A stretch of 64,000 nt of DNA from Haliotis asinina (GCF_037392515.1 NC_090291.1:31562501-31626500), one strand, 5' to 3'. Positions 35,601-44,878 are shown, counted from the stretch's first letter. The notes: a model not told the origin generated them from the letters alone. Numbers and translations are program-made.

Positions 35601-35910
35601 ACATACATAAAAACGGTTAAATGTAATCACCCGACAGTGCTTTGTTTATTCAAAGGGCACATACGTTTCACATCAAACAAGCAATAGCATTAAAAGAAAT
35701 TCCTCACAAGCAAAACCAATGTTCATACCATAATAAACAATAAGATGTCACGAAAATGGGAGACACGTTCGCCCTAGTTGCTCTTAGCTGTTTAAAGAAA
35801 TCGATCACAGAAGCCTATCGTCGCCACTACAAATATACTTAGTACGGTTTTAAGAGTCAAGTATATTTTCTGCTGTGATATAAGGTCAGAACCATCGATG
35901 AACCTACCAT
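29505..35910 (-). CDS. GAS8: GAS8/DRC4, dynein regulatory complex subunit 4 (10 exons, complete)
   Basis: This is a coiled-coil subunit of the nexin-dynein regulatory complex, which links doublet microtubules in motile cilia and flagella and regulates dynein. I recognise it by near-colinear similarity to vertebrate GAS8 as remembered. Examples are the lysine-rich N-terminus ([12 protein letters not shown]), [58 protein letters not shown] and the C-terminus [12 protein letters not shown]. Ten exons join at 35908-35910, 35371-35484, 34780-34977, 33159-33365, 32655-32915, 31719-31886, 31271-31357, 30576-30785, 29874-29939 and 29505-29654. They give 487 codons plus TAG; human GAS8 is about 478 residues. 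All junctions are GT-AG and every intron is phase 0. The protein is almost wholly charged coiled coil, with the GAS microtubule-binding region in the middle. No frameshift or stop is seen, so it looks functional. I saw no canonical AATAAA on the minus strand within about 800 bp after the stop, so the 3' end is open. Confidence 0.97.
29874..29939 (-). CDS. GAS8: GAS8 exon 9
   Basis: 22 codons, residues 417-438. The acceptor is ttccag|GAC and the donor is AAG|gtacgt. It encodes [20 protein letters not shown] followed by CK, a strongly conserved segment. Confidence 0.95.
30168..30330 (-). mobile_element. SINE family A in GAS8 intron 8, sense orientation
   Basis: gtgagtaagtttagttttaa tail, gaacaccagaaatgggcttt and ccactaggctaccccccccc. 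Confidence 0.8.
30576..30785 (-). CDS. GAS8: GAS8 exon 8
   Basis: 70 codons, residues 347-416. The acceptor is cttcag|ACT and the donor is GAG|gtatgt. It contains [20 protein letters not shown] and [16 protein letters not shown], closely matching the family. Confidence 0.97.
31271..31357 (-). CDS. GAS8: GAS8 exon 7
   Basis: 29 codons, residues 318-346. The acceptor is ttgcag|ATG and the donor is AAG|gtaatg. It encodes [20 protein letters not shown] followed by EVLEQRFQK. The exon begins with an ATG codon, but this is internal methionine in the spliced frame. Confidence 0.95.
31719..31886 (-). CDS. GAS8: GAS8 exon 6
   Basis: 56 codons, residues 262-317. The acceptor is ccag|GAA and the donor is CGA|gtaagt. 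It encodes charged coiled coil with [20 protein letters not shown] and [14 protein letters not shown], colinear with vertebrate GAS8. Confidence 0.96.
32655..32915 (-). CDS. GAS8: GAS8 exon 5
   Basis: 87 codons, residues 175-261, the longest exon. The acceptor is cttacag|AAA and the donor is AAG|gtagga. It contains [37 protein letters not shown] and [18 protein letters not shown], the hallmark stretch of the GAS domain. Confidence 0.97.
33159..33365 (-). CDS. GAS8: GAS8 exon 4
   Basis: 69 codons, residues 106-174. The acceptor is ccag|GTG and the donor is AGG|gtaagt. It begins [20 protein letters not shown] and ends VIKNLKR. It lies in the region that corresponds to the start of the microtubule-associated domain of vertebrate GAS8. 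Confidence 0.97.
34611..34770 (-). mobile_element. SINE family A in GAS8 intron 3, abutting the splice donor
   Basis: tgagtgagtatggtttaatg tail, tttgggaatcgaactctggt and aattagcctaccctaccacc. Its head starts about 9 nt inside the intron after GAS8 exon 3, on the same strand as the gene. Confidence 0.85.
34780..34977 (-). CDS. GAS8: GAS8 exon 3
   Basis: 66 codons, residues 40-105. The acceptor is ag|CTG and the donor is AAG|gtatga. It encodes coiled coil containing [18 protein letters not shown] and [19 protein letters not shown], which is very highly conserved in DRC4. A SINE begins about 9 nt into the following intron. Confidence 0.97.
35107..35222 (-). mobile_element. SINE family B fragment in GAS8 intron 2
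   Basis: gatgaccacccaatcccgtt, tacgacaagcatagtcgcct and aagagaccttcacggatcca: the head half only. Confidence 0.8.
35371..35484 (-). CDS. GAS8: GAS8 exon 2
   Basis: 38 codons, residues 2-39. The acceptor is ctctctag|CCT and the donor is CAG|gtttgt. It encodes the lysine/glycine-rich basic N-terminus followed by [17 protein letters not shown]. The forward strand shows the complementary ctt/tgcc-rich run. Confidence 0.95.
35908..35910 (-). CDS. GAS8: GAS8 exon 1, coding part (start codon only)
   Basis: The ATG is followed at once by a consensus donor (ATG|gtaggt), so exon 1 contributes only the initiator methionine. The next exon begins CCT CCC AAA AAG, giving MPPKKKK, which matches the usual GAS8 N-terminus. 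The context gtcaaaATGg has A at -3, good for initiation. The 5' UTR extends upstream toward 36,020; the transcription start is not determinable here. Confidence 0.85.
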
Positions 35911-35963
35911 TTTGACGTTTGTGGGGAGGAAATGTAATCAACACAACAATACAGCTTCCTCCC

Positions 35964-35978
35964 GTTGTCCACAGCAAC
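35964..35978 (-). promoter_or_regulatory. X-box-like RFX site in the GAS8 promoter/5' UTR
   Basis: The minus strand reads GTTGCTGTGGACAAC, which fits RYYNYY-N3-RRNRAC, the X-box consensus bound by RFX factors that activate ciliary genes. It lies about 54-68 bp upstream of the GAS8 ATG. The near-palindrome also fits the consensus on the plus strand. The position and the ciliary gene agree with known RFX control; binding itself is inferred. Confidence 0.6.
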
Positions 35979-36419
35979 AAGTACCCGGATGTAAAGTCTC
36001 GTGTGTATTCTCGCAACATAAAAAAAAAGACTTTTTCGCAAGAGAATCAGATGCATAGCTATTTTTGATATTTTGTACTTCCAATGAATAGTAAATTTAT
36101 AAGTAAAGTATAAAATATCATTTTATCCTACGACGCGCTGCTCAAGGGACGTAACTCAACACTAAACTAGTCCCGCTCTTTGTGAGCGCGGCCGCTAAAA
36201 CACATTCCCATATGAGGTAGTCAACAGAGCAAAGCTGATTCATCTGAGGGAATGTGATTGACATCTCTCTTAATATACTACCCATCAAAGGTTTAGACTC
36301 ACTAGTGTTAATGTAGCCACTTACTTCAGTCAACCTTTCTCAACTAGATTTTACAAACCAATCCATGCTGTCTAAAGATATACTGTTTATAAATAAACTG
36401 ATTTATTGTAAAACAAATT

Positions 36420-36507
36420 CGTAAAGTACTAGAATTTATACTTCACCAAGAAAGAGTAATCCCAAATATAACATATGTTACATCTGACCACTTTCTAAAT
36501 GGCATTG
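36420..36507. repeat. Fragment shared with 6,120-6,200
   Basis: actagaatttatacttcacc and ctttctaaatggcattgtgt parallel the extra 3' part of MITE-like copy 5. Confidence 0.5.
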
Positions 36508-37040
36508 TGTAATCATATTCGTAACGTTGAAAAGTTGAAAAGATTATTGTCATGAGTTCAATAAATGACGAAACTTGTTGAAAAATGCAGACTTCTTAAC
36601 GTTACACCGAAACACAGCTGTTCAGATGCACGATACTAGCACATGCTTTTCATCATGACCCTCGTGCATTAAATCTGTGCATAAGGTTAGCATTTGTTTT
36701 CCTTCATGTTAGCGGAGATATTCATCTTCGTTGTAACCATATACACACAACTTGTAACGAGTGAATCATTTTGGTCTCTTAAACGTTGCTGAATCAGAAG
36801 CATGATAACGACTGATTTACTTGACACATCAGCTTATTTTCTTAACCTTTGCACTTATATCAGCATATACTTGAGTAGATTTTTCAAAAAAAGAAATCTT
36901 TACTGAAATTGTCAAAACATTGTGATATATACCAACATTGAATGTGACATTGATTTTGTGCCATGTATGGACGGTTTCATGGGTAACTCATTCATTTCTA
37001 TTTTTATCCATGACTACAAAAAAAAAATGACTCGGCGGAA

Positions 37041-37143
37041 ATGTCTCCAACGGGGCATGATGTAACACACCGTGGGCAACGACGCACATTATGCCACTGG
37101 TGTGCAAGAGAGCGGCTATCCACGGAACTGGTGACTCCTTCAG
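37041..37143 (+). other. Candidate first coding exon, unknown gene
   Basis: An ATG with A at -3 opens a frame of 34 codons that ends at a donor, CCTTCAG|gtaaat. The peptide includes GQRRTLCHWCARERLSTEL, with a Cys-X2-Cys pair. If real, the gene would run divergently from GAS8 with about 1.1 kb between the start codons. No family is recognised, and support is only the frame and the splice signal. Confidence 0.3.
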
Positions 37144-37657
37144 GTAAATAATGTTTTACTCTGAACACCGATTAACTTATTATAACGTGAAGATATGTAC
37201 ACATAGTTTTCCTCCAAACCTGTGCTAAAGGCTAAGTCCATTGATGTGTGATAATTCTATCCTTTAATGAGGCAAGTATATATAAGCGGACAATACACCA
37301 GTCTCTTTGGGGAATATCATTCAAACTATTAATTATTACCCTGTAGGCTTGTGCAAGTCTACTTTCCGCCATAAACGCCCGGTTTAACTTTGAACTTGGC
37401 GTGAAAAAATTTAAGTTACTAAGGCATACATTTCAACAATATTGACGTATATTGTATTATCGTTTAAAGCATAAGGCAGGTATCAAGTCACTACGGCGAA
37501 GATGGTATTTAGTTTTTCGTCCCATCCTCGCTGAGAACAAATTCTTAACTTTCAGCCCATCAAGCTGATAGAGAGTACCAAAGTTCACCATGTACAGATT
37601 AAGTATAGTTAGTAAGACTGGTTGAAAATCAAAGCTATATTTTATGTTTGATTTTAG

Positions 37658-37747
37658 ATGTTCATCTCATTTGTGGCAGTTTCCCTGTTGCTTCAAGAAT
37701 CCATATCGGTCGAAGTACAAACGCATGTTTCTCTCAGTCAAAGGGAG
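37658..37747 (+). other. Candidate 90-nt exon, unknown gene
   Basis: Acceptor tttgattttag|ATG and a strong donor GAG|gtaagt bound exactly 90 nt. In the ATG frame it starts MFISFVAVSLLLQESISVEV, which resembles a short signal peptide. In the frame that would join the 37,041-37,143 segment (phase 1) it is also free of stops. Which frame, if either, is used cannot be told. Confidence 0.35.
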
Positions 37748-38145
37748 GTAAGTCAACCTAAGCTATTGCGCACAAAGATATGCTTCACCCAGTTAAACTG
37801 TGATCGTATCCGGTTGATTGTGCGTGCTATTTATTATTTTTTTTAAAAATACATTTTATTCATTAACTACAATGTTTAAAATATGGGATGATTACATACA
37901 CGCTATGAATTGCAAATAGCTTTTTTTAATCACAAATATGCATGTCTTTTCTTTTGTGTTAAATATGCCATTCGAAGTTGATGAGCCATACCCTTGTTGA
38001 CGCTCCCACATCGTCTTATCATTGTCAACGGTGAATTTGTAATACTTTCGCAAGAAATAGACAGAAGTTATAGAAGCTAATTGTTTCCTGGTTAGTTAAG
38101 GGATTTCGCAGATGTTAACTAGAGTAAAGATTTCGAGACTTTTCA

Positions 38146-38240
38146 ATGAGTGAGTGAGTTTAGTTTTACGCAACACTCAGCAAACACTCCTTCCTGCTTT
38201 ACAACGGTACACGAATCTGGACGGGAAAGTCGCAGTCTAG
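38146..38240 (-). mobile_element. SINE family B, tail side
   Basis: gagtgagtgagtttagtttt acgcaacactcagcaa then diverged. The flank agagtaaagatttcgagact recurs 281 bp later. Confidence 0.6.
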
Positions 38241-38401
38241 TAATTAAGAAATTGTATTCCACAGTCCAAGTAAACTTAGTCTCAGTACTTTTCGTTACAC
38301 TCCTCAACTGAGTCAAACAAAACCTAGTAGGAGGTTATGATTTATCCATAACGTTTGTCAGTTTTGTGCTCCCAGCTTCTAAAATGCCACTCAAAGAAGT
38401 C

Positions 38402-38840
38402 AGAGTAAAGAATTGCGAGACTTTTCCGTTATTGATTGAGTTTAGTTTTACTCAACACCCATCAATATTCCCAATACATGTATATGGGGGCGGTCTGTAA
38501 ATAATAGAGTTTGCCCCAGACAATCCAGTGAGGAACTGCGTGAGACTACAATAATGATAGAGTTTGGCCCAGACAACTGTCTTGGCCAAACTCTATTATT
38601 TACAGACCGCCCCCATATGCATGTAGAGGGAATATTGCTGAGTGTTGATCAGACTTGAGACTACATGCTGTTCCTCACTGGAGTGTCTGGGCCAAACTCT
38701 ACACAACTGGAATACGATGACATGTCTGTGCCAACTAAGTCAGCAATGCAAGCCTGCCCACCTGAACCCTTTAATCGCCTCTTACGACAAACATGGGTTG
38801 CTGAAGGTCATTTCTAACCCGGATCTTCACGGGTAACGTT
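38402..38840 (-). mobile_element. SINE family B, duplicated and inverted complex
   Basis: A tail-side part (38435-38530), an inverted part (38575-38650) and a head-side part (38660-38840, ending taacccggatcttcacgggt) share the unusual agagtttg.cccagaca word. They probably arose from one copy by local inversion and duplication. Confidence 0.65.
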
Positions 38841-39704
38841 TCTATGTTATCCATTAACCACCAATTCATGACAGGTCAACTCCTTGAAAAAGATCAAACC
38901 CTGTGTGTTTATTCTTTAAACAAGCTGAACAAATTCATATGATACTCCGTTTCAGAAGCATGTCTTGAACTGGACGTTGTTTATACTGATCTTTAACACC
39001 ACATACTGAACTGATTAAGCAAACAATATGCAAAACTGATACATCGTTTAAAATAATGTTCGAAAATTCTTTATATCATTTTCATAATATGTAAAATTTG
39101 TTTTGCATTTGAGTTTCTAGTTCTTAAAAATTATATTACGACACTTTCATATTTTACATATATTTTATTATGATCAGTGAGGTTGTTATATTCAGATCAA
39201 TCTCTTAATATGCGCATTTGATAAGTATCGATCAGTAACGTAGTGATTATGCAGGGATATAATTTGATCTGTATCAATCTATGACATATTGATTGTACAG
39301 GGATATAATTACAACGTCTAGACATGCAGGGTGTTTAATCAACATGATGCATGTAGCGCCTCTAACATAGTTATAGAAATACTGAATGTTGCAACACGAT
39401 GGGGAATATTTCAATGGTTTCCGCCCTGAGTAAATGTAATTTAAACTCTAACAAAATAAACCGTTCATGGCTGTATGGATACACATGTGTCACCATTACT
39501 TTGAATGGCTGCATTGTGCAAATGTCATGGTAAACTGCGCACTGCCAAAATGGGAAAATCCCCCTTTGTAAACATTACAGCACATGCATTATGATAGGCG
39601 CTTTTTATTAACAAATGGAATAAATTAGTTATTACCCTTAGAATAAATCGTAATACCAATAATACTGATGCTGTTTTTAGATCATGGATCTCTGTTACAA
39701 TTGG

Positions 39705-39925
39705 TTATCAATAACTCATGCTAGTCGCAAGAGACGGCTAATGGGAACGGGTGGTCAGGGTCGCTCACTTGGTTGAAATATGTCATCGTATCCCACTTGT
39801 GTAGATCGATGCTCATGCTGTTGATCACAGGAATGTCTGCTCTGGACTCGATTATTTACAGAATGCCGCCATATAGCAGGACTATTGCTGAGTGCGGCGT
39901 AATACTAAACTCACTCACTGCCATA
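39705..39925 (+). mobile_element. SINE family B
   Basis: It has tcaataactcatgctagtcg, tatgtcatcgtatcccactt, ccgccatatagcaggactat and gtaatactaaactcactcac. Confidence 0.8.
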
Positions 39926-40026
39926 TTTGGACATGCCATTCAAGTATCTTTTACGAAGAGGAAATCAATCCACTCTTATGACGATAGGCAAACCAGTCAT
40001 AAATATTTAAAAGTTCAAGCCATATA

Positions 40027-40930
40027 TACTATCCAAAAAAAAAAAAGAAAAAAGAAAAGAAAAGAAACGCATAGATGAGAAATCTGTTGCGAAAATCTTT
40101 TATTTTCAAACATGTATAACTCGTCCACAAAAAGTCTTTAGTGAATGACATTTTACATCAGTTTAGAAGAACGTAATATCTATACAACCAAGTGGGTACT
40201 TTTAGATAAAGGAGACGCTAAGCGAGACGGTGACGGCGTAGCACGACCCCGACGTCGCGTTTCCTGGCTCTCTGACCACTCTCTTTTAACCTGTTCCGTA
40301 TAGTTTGACAGCTAGGATATCCTCTGAAACCCAGGCAACCCTGGCTGCTGCGCTCTCACCCGTGGCAGTACGATCACGCAACTGAAGTTCTCGTATGTAT
40401 CTATCTTGGGCTGCAGTGGTAACTCCAGATCTGCCTGTACCGGGACGGTCATTTGTTGTACCAGTTTGGTTGCAACGCGCCACAAGCCATGATATATTGC
40501 TCAGACTAACATTCAAACGAATGGCAACAGAAAACTAGTAATCTCCAGCATGCAGTCTTTCAATGGCGATGTTCCCTATCGCAGAGTCAATGCAAGACGT
40601 GACGTGGTGATTTGACCTTGAAAATCCTTCAAAACGAATGCCAGTTTCTGAAAGTATTCTGAATTTTTATTGCCAGACAGTGAATGCTCTTTGCTGCACA
40701 ATTTCAACTGGAAGGTGAATTCTGTTGCGTTGTGGCGATGCCTTTTTAATCCTTGTAAGAAATCTCAATTTCAATTTCAATCAAAATCAACATTTTCAGG
40801 TAAAATCGATTTTTTATTTGTGCAATTGTGTAAAATCATGTTATCAACACTTTTGTTACACATTTTGACGATTGTTTGAACACAACAGGTAATTAATAGA
40901 TTTTTAAACATACAAATTTTTGAGAGAGTA
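40027..40930 (-). mobile_element. Tc1/mariner transposon, internally deleted
   Basis: The ends read TACTATCCAAAAA and TTTTTGAGAGAGTA, short imperfect terminal inverted repeats. Each is flanked by TA (40,025-40,026 and 40,931-40,932), the target duplication of Tc1/mariner elements. At about 904 bp it is shorter than the usual 1.3-1.6 kb. An A-rich tract (40,035-40,070) follows the left end. It carries only an N-terminal transposase remnant, so it is non-autonomous. Confidence 0.7.
40206..40600 (-). pseudogene. Tc1-like transposase N-terminal (HTH) remnant
   Basis: The minus strand reads IERLHAGDY, a stop, then FSVAIRLNVSLSNISWLVAR and NQTGTTNDRPGTGRSGVTT, AQDRYIRELQLRDRTATG. This is the paired helix-turn-helix and GRPR-like linker of Tc1 transposases. 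After a frame change RARKRDVGVVLRRHR resembles the next segment. The DDE catalytic part is absent. The internal stop and frame shift make it a pseudogene. Confidence 0.8.
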
Positions 40931-41519
40931 TATTTATCCGAATAACGCATTAATCTGTAAGCTATACTTTAACATTTGTTTGAAAAAGGTTGCGCCTGTT
41001 CATGACACTCACGTTACAGAACTAACACTGCAGTTTTGTTAAAGCCTTAGAAATTCGATCTTGGAGTTGCGTCATCTTGATCTACGTGACGAAAAACATT
41101 GACACACGATGTGTGCATCTCACAGTGTCACGTGAATATTATTCTTCATTTGTCCAATATTTTCGTGTACGTGAAAGAGTTCCTGTACGTGGTTAAGTGT
41201 CCAAAAATAACTGGAAACAGATACAGTTTGGTGGCATGCCGTAAGGCCTGATAGAACATGGCTGATTATTGTTGTATGACTTGGACGGGAGTAAAAGTGA
41301 GTACCTCATGTGTTACACCCAGCATTATTCGGTCTGTAAATAATTGCGCCAGGATCACCCAGAAACTAATATTACGGGTTTGTTATGCTGTTGATATTTA
41401 TGATCCACGTGACCTGCCTTTAAATTCTAGCTCTAGACACTTCGATTCTTGCAAGGTTATTTTAACCGTTGAACGCCTGAACGTTTTCTTAGATGTAAAT
41501 TTCTGTTTATGTGGGTTCT

Positions 41520-41745
41520 TTTGTCGAAAGACGCACTCAGCAATATTTCAGCTCTATGGCGGCGGTCTGTGAATAGTCGAGTCTGCACCAGACATTCCAG
41601 TGATCAGCAGCATGAGCATCAATTTACGCCTTTGGGATACGATGACACGTGTCAAAACGTCAGCGAGCCTGACCTCCGTTAGTGTCCTCGTACGACAATC
41701 ATGGGCTACTGAAGACCAATCCTAGCCCGGATATTCATGGACTCT
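41520..41745 (-). mobile_element. SINE family B
   Basis: gacgcactcagcaatatttc, tccagtgatcagcagcatga and agcccggatattcatgga. Confidence 0.8.
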
Positions 41746-42018
41746 GTTATGTGGTCGTTATATTTTGTGAGAGTGTGATATTTTGTCAATGCCATGCCGC
41801 ACTATGCAATATACAAGGTATATTAGCCTATACGCGACACCCGTTTTCAAAATGTATGCAATTATTGCGTTTAACGCCTGGGTATATCAACATTTGGGTG
41901 ATATTGGTTTTCGTTATACGTTTTAAAGCCTGTCTTTATGACAAGTGTGGATTGTGAATGCCATAATGGTTACAATTTGTAGTTAAACTAAAAAAAAACC
42001 CACCAAAACCAAAACAGA

Positions 42019-42041
42019 ACAAACAAACAAACAAACAAACA
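42019..42041. repeat. (AAAC)n microsatellite
   Basis: About six caaa units, just upstream of a SINE-B fragment. Confidence 0.85.
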
Positions 42042-42121
42042 AAAGCGAAAAACAGGTTCAGGTAGCTCGTCAGCACACAGAGCTTTACTGTGATATTTAT
42101 GGCTTGGACAGGAAAAGCGAT

Positions 42122-42185
42122 ACCGGTTTGTCAATACTCGAGTCGGGTCAGATGATCCAGTGATTGATGCAATGAACACCCACCA
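42122..42185 (-). mobile_element. SINE family B, short fragment
   Basis: accggtttgtcaatactcga gtc and agatgatccagtgattgatg. Confidence 0.5.
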
Positions 42186-42507
42186 TGGTCATTTGCTTTA
42201 GTGGGTACATTATACTTAAGTTTCAAATGACGAAATCATTTTATTAATAAAATGATATAATCATATTTTTAGGTGAGGTACATACGTTTTTTCGCAGGTG
42301 ATTTGAGATGACATGATATTAATCGGTCTGTTCAAATTATTGAAATTGTGTGTGCGTTGCGTATACGCATGCGTGCGTTTGCATGTGTTTGAGTGTGTGT
42401 GTGCTGCTCCCGACAATTGCTGGACCATTCTTATAATTTAAACCTAAAACTGCCTCCATTACACAACATATCTCTCAAATAAGGACGGAACAGGAGCCCA
42501 TTACCTT

Positions 42508-42595
42508 TCGTTTATTGGCGACCTAGCTTCGTGTATTGGCGACTTTAGCGCGTATATTGGCGCCCCACTTTCACATACTGGCGCCCTATTACTGA
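42508..42595. repeat. 21-bp period repeat (cgtRtattggcg)
   Basis: Four units, each holding tattggcg or tactggcg at 21-bp spacing. On the minus strand this gives a seven-residue periodic peptide, but no gene context is seen. Confidence 0.7.
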
Positions 42596-42744
42596 CCCTG
42601 TCCAACGCTGAAATCAGAACGGTAATACCCGTTATTGAAATACAGAAACAAAAACGCAATGTTTTCATCCATCTATTACACGTCAAACGTCACTCTAGTA
42701 CCATCACGTTCCACAACAAAGTGTACAGATTTAGCAGCAGTATA

Positions 42745-42903
42745 ACGAGGATCACAATGCATGGGCTTTACACTTTGCGCAATCGAACCTGTGCCGCAGG
42801 CACTATAACTACTAGGCTGCCTCACTTATTAATTACGTCCATGGGCGGTGAGGTAGCCTAGTGGTTATAGTGCCTGCTGCGCGGGTTCGATTCCCAAGTC
42901 ATA
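42745..42903. repeat. Head-to-head pair of partial family A (tRNA-like) SINE heads
   Basis: A minus-strand head (42745-42835) and a plus-strand head (42842-42903) face each other. Both carry the B box (ggttcgattcc and complement) and the unusual ataGTGCCTGC-type middle, so they share a recent ancestor. Together they form a long hairpin with a loop of about 25 bp. Confidence 0.65.
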
Positions 42904-43284
42904 AAAACCCACTGATCTGCAGTCAAGTTGTACATACATTGCATACAAGTTGCACTGTAGCCGTCGTCATGTTTTGTTGTTTTGGGGGTTTTAAAGAAAA
43001 ATATTATGAATTTCATTTTTTTTCAAATTTAAGATTTTAAGCAATCACCATATTATTTCCTCACCTTAACGACATGTACTTTTGGTCAAGTCTGTATGGA
43101 CAACGGGCCCATTCAAATAAAAAGCGGTTTTAAGCAACACGCGAACACGACTCCCACGATGCATTCTTCTCCTGTGGTGTGGTGACGTTAGTTGGCCGAG
43201 CTTTCTATGCATGCCAAGTCAGCTTGTGCCAGTGATTACATGGTTCTTAAACTCCTAAAAGCGACATTGGTGGTTAGGTTTACA

Positions 43285-43460
43285 TCGACCGGTTTGGCGC
43301 AAGAATTTCTGACCTGGTTGACACATGTCATCGGTTCCCAATTGCGCAGATCGATGCTCATGCTATCGCTCACTGGATTGTCTGGTCGAGATTCGATTAT
43401 TTACAGACCGCCGCCATATAGCTGGAATATTGTTGAATGCGGCGTAAAACTAAACACATT
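43285..43460 (+). mobile_element. SINE family B, 5' truncated
   Basis: ctgacctggttgacacatgt, ttgcgcagatcgatgctcat and ccgccgccatatagctggaa; the tail ends aaaactaaacacattcac. Confidence 0.8.
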
Positions 43461-44110
43461 CACCCCTTTGAGTCCTTACCTCTGTGACAGACTCAGCGTC
43501 CTATTCAGATCTTCAGATATACTTATTATTTTGCTGCCTGACTGGGATTCTCTCCATCCTTTTCATATTGCCAGGAATCTAAAATCCGCACTGTTCATTG
43601 CTTTTCTTTTCTATACTTTTATTTTTTGCGAGAGTTTCCAAGCTTTGATATTCAGAAACTGAGAGGCTTGCCAAAACGTTTGGTATTTTTTGGTACACTT
43701 TCTTATTCTGTCTGTTAAGAAGTAAGCATCAGTTCATCATCATCTGCTCAACTATTCAATGGTTAAATTCCCGTTCTAGGTTTTGCGACTCTCACAGAAT
43801 GTCCTCATCTGCACAGTTTTTGCCCCTTGGCAGACTGACATAAAAACTGACACTCGAAATGGTTCCATCCAAAAGCTTCGGAAAATGTATTTTGAGTGGC
43901 AGACACAAGCAACCCTATTCGCCTGACATGGTTTGTTTTGTATCCCCACCAATACGCTGCCTCGTGCACAGTAGAACGTGTTCTTAACGTGTGTATCGTG
44001 CATACCGTACGTGCTACCCAGATGTAGGACGCCAATATTGATATTGCTGTGTTCGGGTGCAAGGGTTACGAAACTAGGGCGCCAGTATGCATGATTTTAG
44101 GTTTAAGCGC

Positions 44111-44218
44111 AATAAACTCCGATGACTCGCCAATATTCGCGCGCCTCGATTGGTCCTCGGCCTAACGGCCTCGGACTCAACCAGCCGCGCGAATATTGGC
44201 GAGTCTTCGAAGTTTATT
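44111..44218. repeat. GC-rich inverted repeat (33-bp arms)
   Basis: The arms 44111-44143 and 44186-44218 contain an exact core gactcgccaatattcgcgcg and its complement, with a few mismatches outside. The 42-bp loop is itself palindromic in part (ctcggcctaacggcctcgg). It could be a MITE or a cruciform-forming sequence. No gene is visible. Confidence 0.7.
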
Positions 44219-44483
44219 CCTTACGTCAACTCACGGAATTACCAAAAATGGATCCAAGCCAACCGGTCCTTGGTTTATCCACTAAATATGGAGCACCAGG
44301 CAGGTAAGCAACAAGTACCATCTTTAAATGCTTCGCATAACGCTCCAGGGAACAGAACTGATATCTTCCGCTCCCCGCGCAGAATTGCTATCCACCATAC
44401 AACGGAGACATCGGTCAGTTTCAATCATCCATTGAACTTTAACAGCATAGTGGCGCCCCAGTAATGATTTGATTTTTATCAGA

Positions 44484-44630
44484 GGCAGTGTCGTAGAAAG
44501 TGACTGAAGCAGTTGTGCGTCATGCCGAATGTCCGGGTCCGATACCCGAACAACTGGTAAAGCTTTGTCCACCGCCGTTAAATTGCTGGAGTATCGCGAA
44601 CGCCTATATTACTATGCTCACGCACCCTAC
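44484..44630 (+). mobile_element. SINE family A, strongly diverged
   Basis: It has gtgcgtcatgccgaatgtcc, gggtccgatacccgaa (B-box-like), tccaccgccgttaaattgct and actatgctcacgcaccc. Confidence 0.5.
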
Positions 44631-44649
44631 TTATTTCGTTTGTTAAAGG

Positions 44650-44785
44650 GCGGTGGTGTAGCCTCGTGGTAAAAGCATTCGCTCGTCACGCCGAAATACC
44701 CGGTTCGATTCCCCATATGGGTGCAATGCCGGATTAATACTAAAAGCGGGGTAAAACCATACCCACTCACTCACTCACTCTTCTG
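44650..44785 (+). mobile_element. SINE family A
   Basis: gcggtggtgtagcctcgtgg head, cccggttcgattccccatat B box, tail aagcggggtaaaaccatacc. Part of the body is deleted. Confidence 0.82.
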
Positions 44786-44878
44786 TTAAAGTCCGTTTTG
44801 TGCACGAAGCGCACTCTGAATAAAAGTATATTCAATAATTTCGGTTTTTGATCGCTGGACTGTCTATAGACTAATGCT

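Noticed and set aside
36142..36333. 63-codon minus-strand frame upstream of GAS8
   Set aside because: It does not join the GAS8 frame through any donor that I can see, and the GAS8 N-terminus is already complete.
43192..43662. 156-codon plus-strand ORF
   Set aside because: Its middle is a family B SINE; the rest has no family or splice support.
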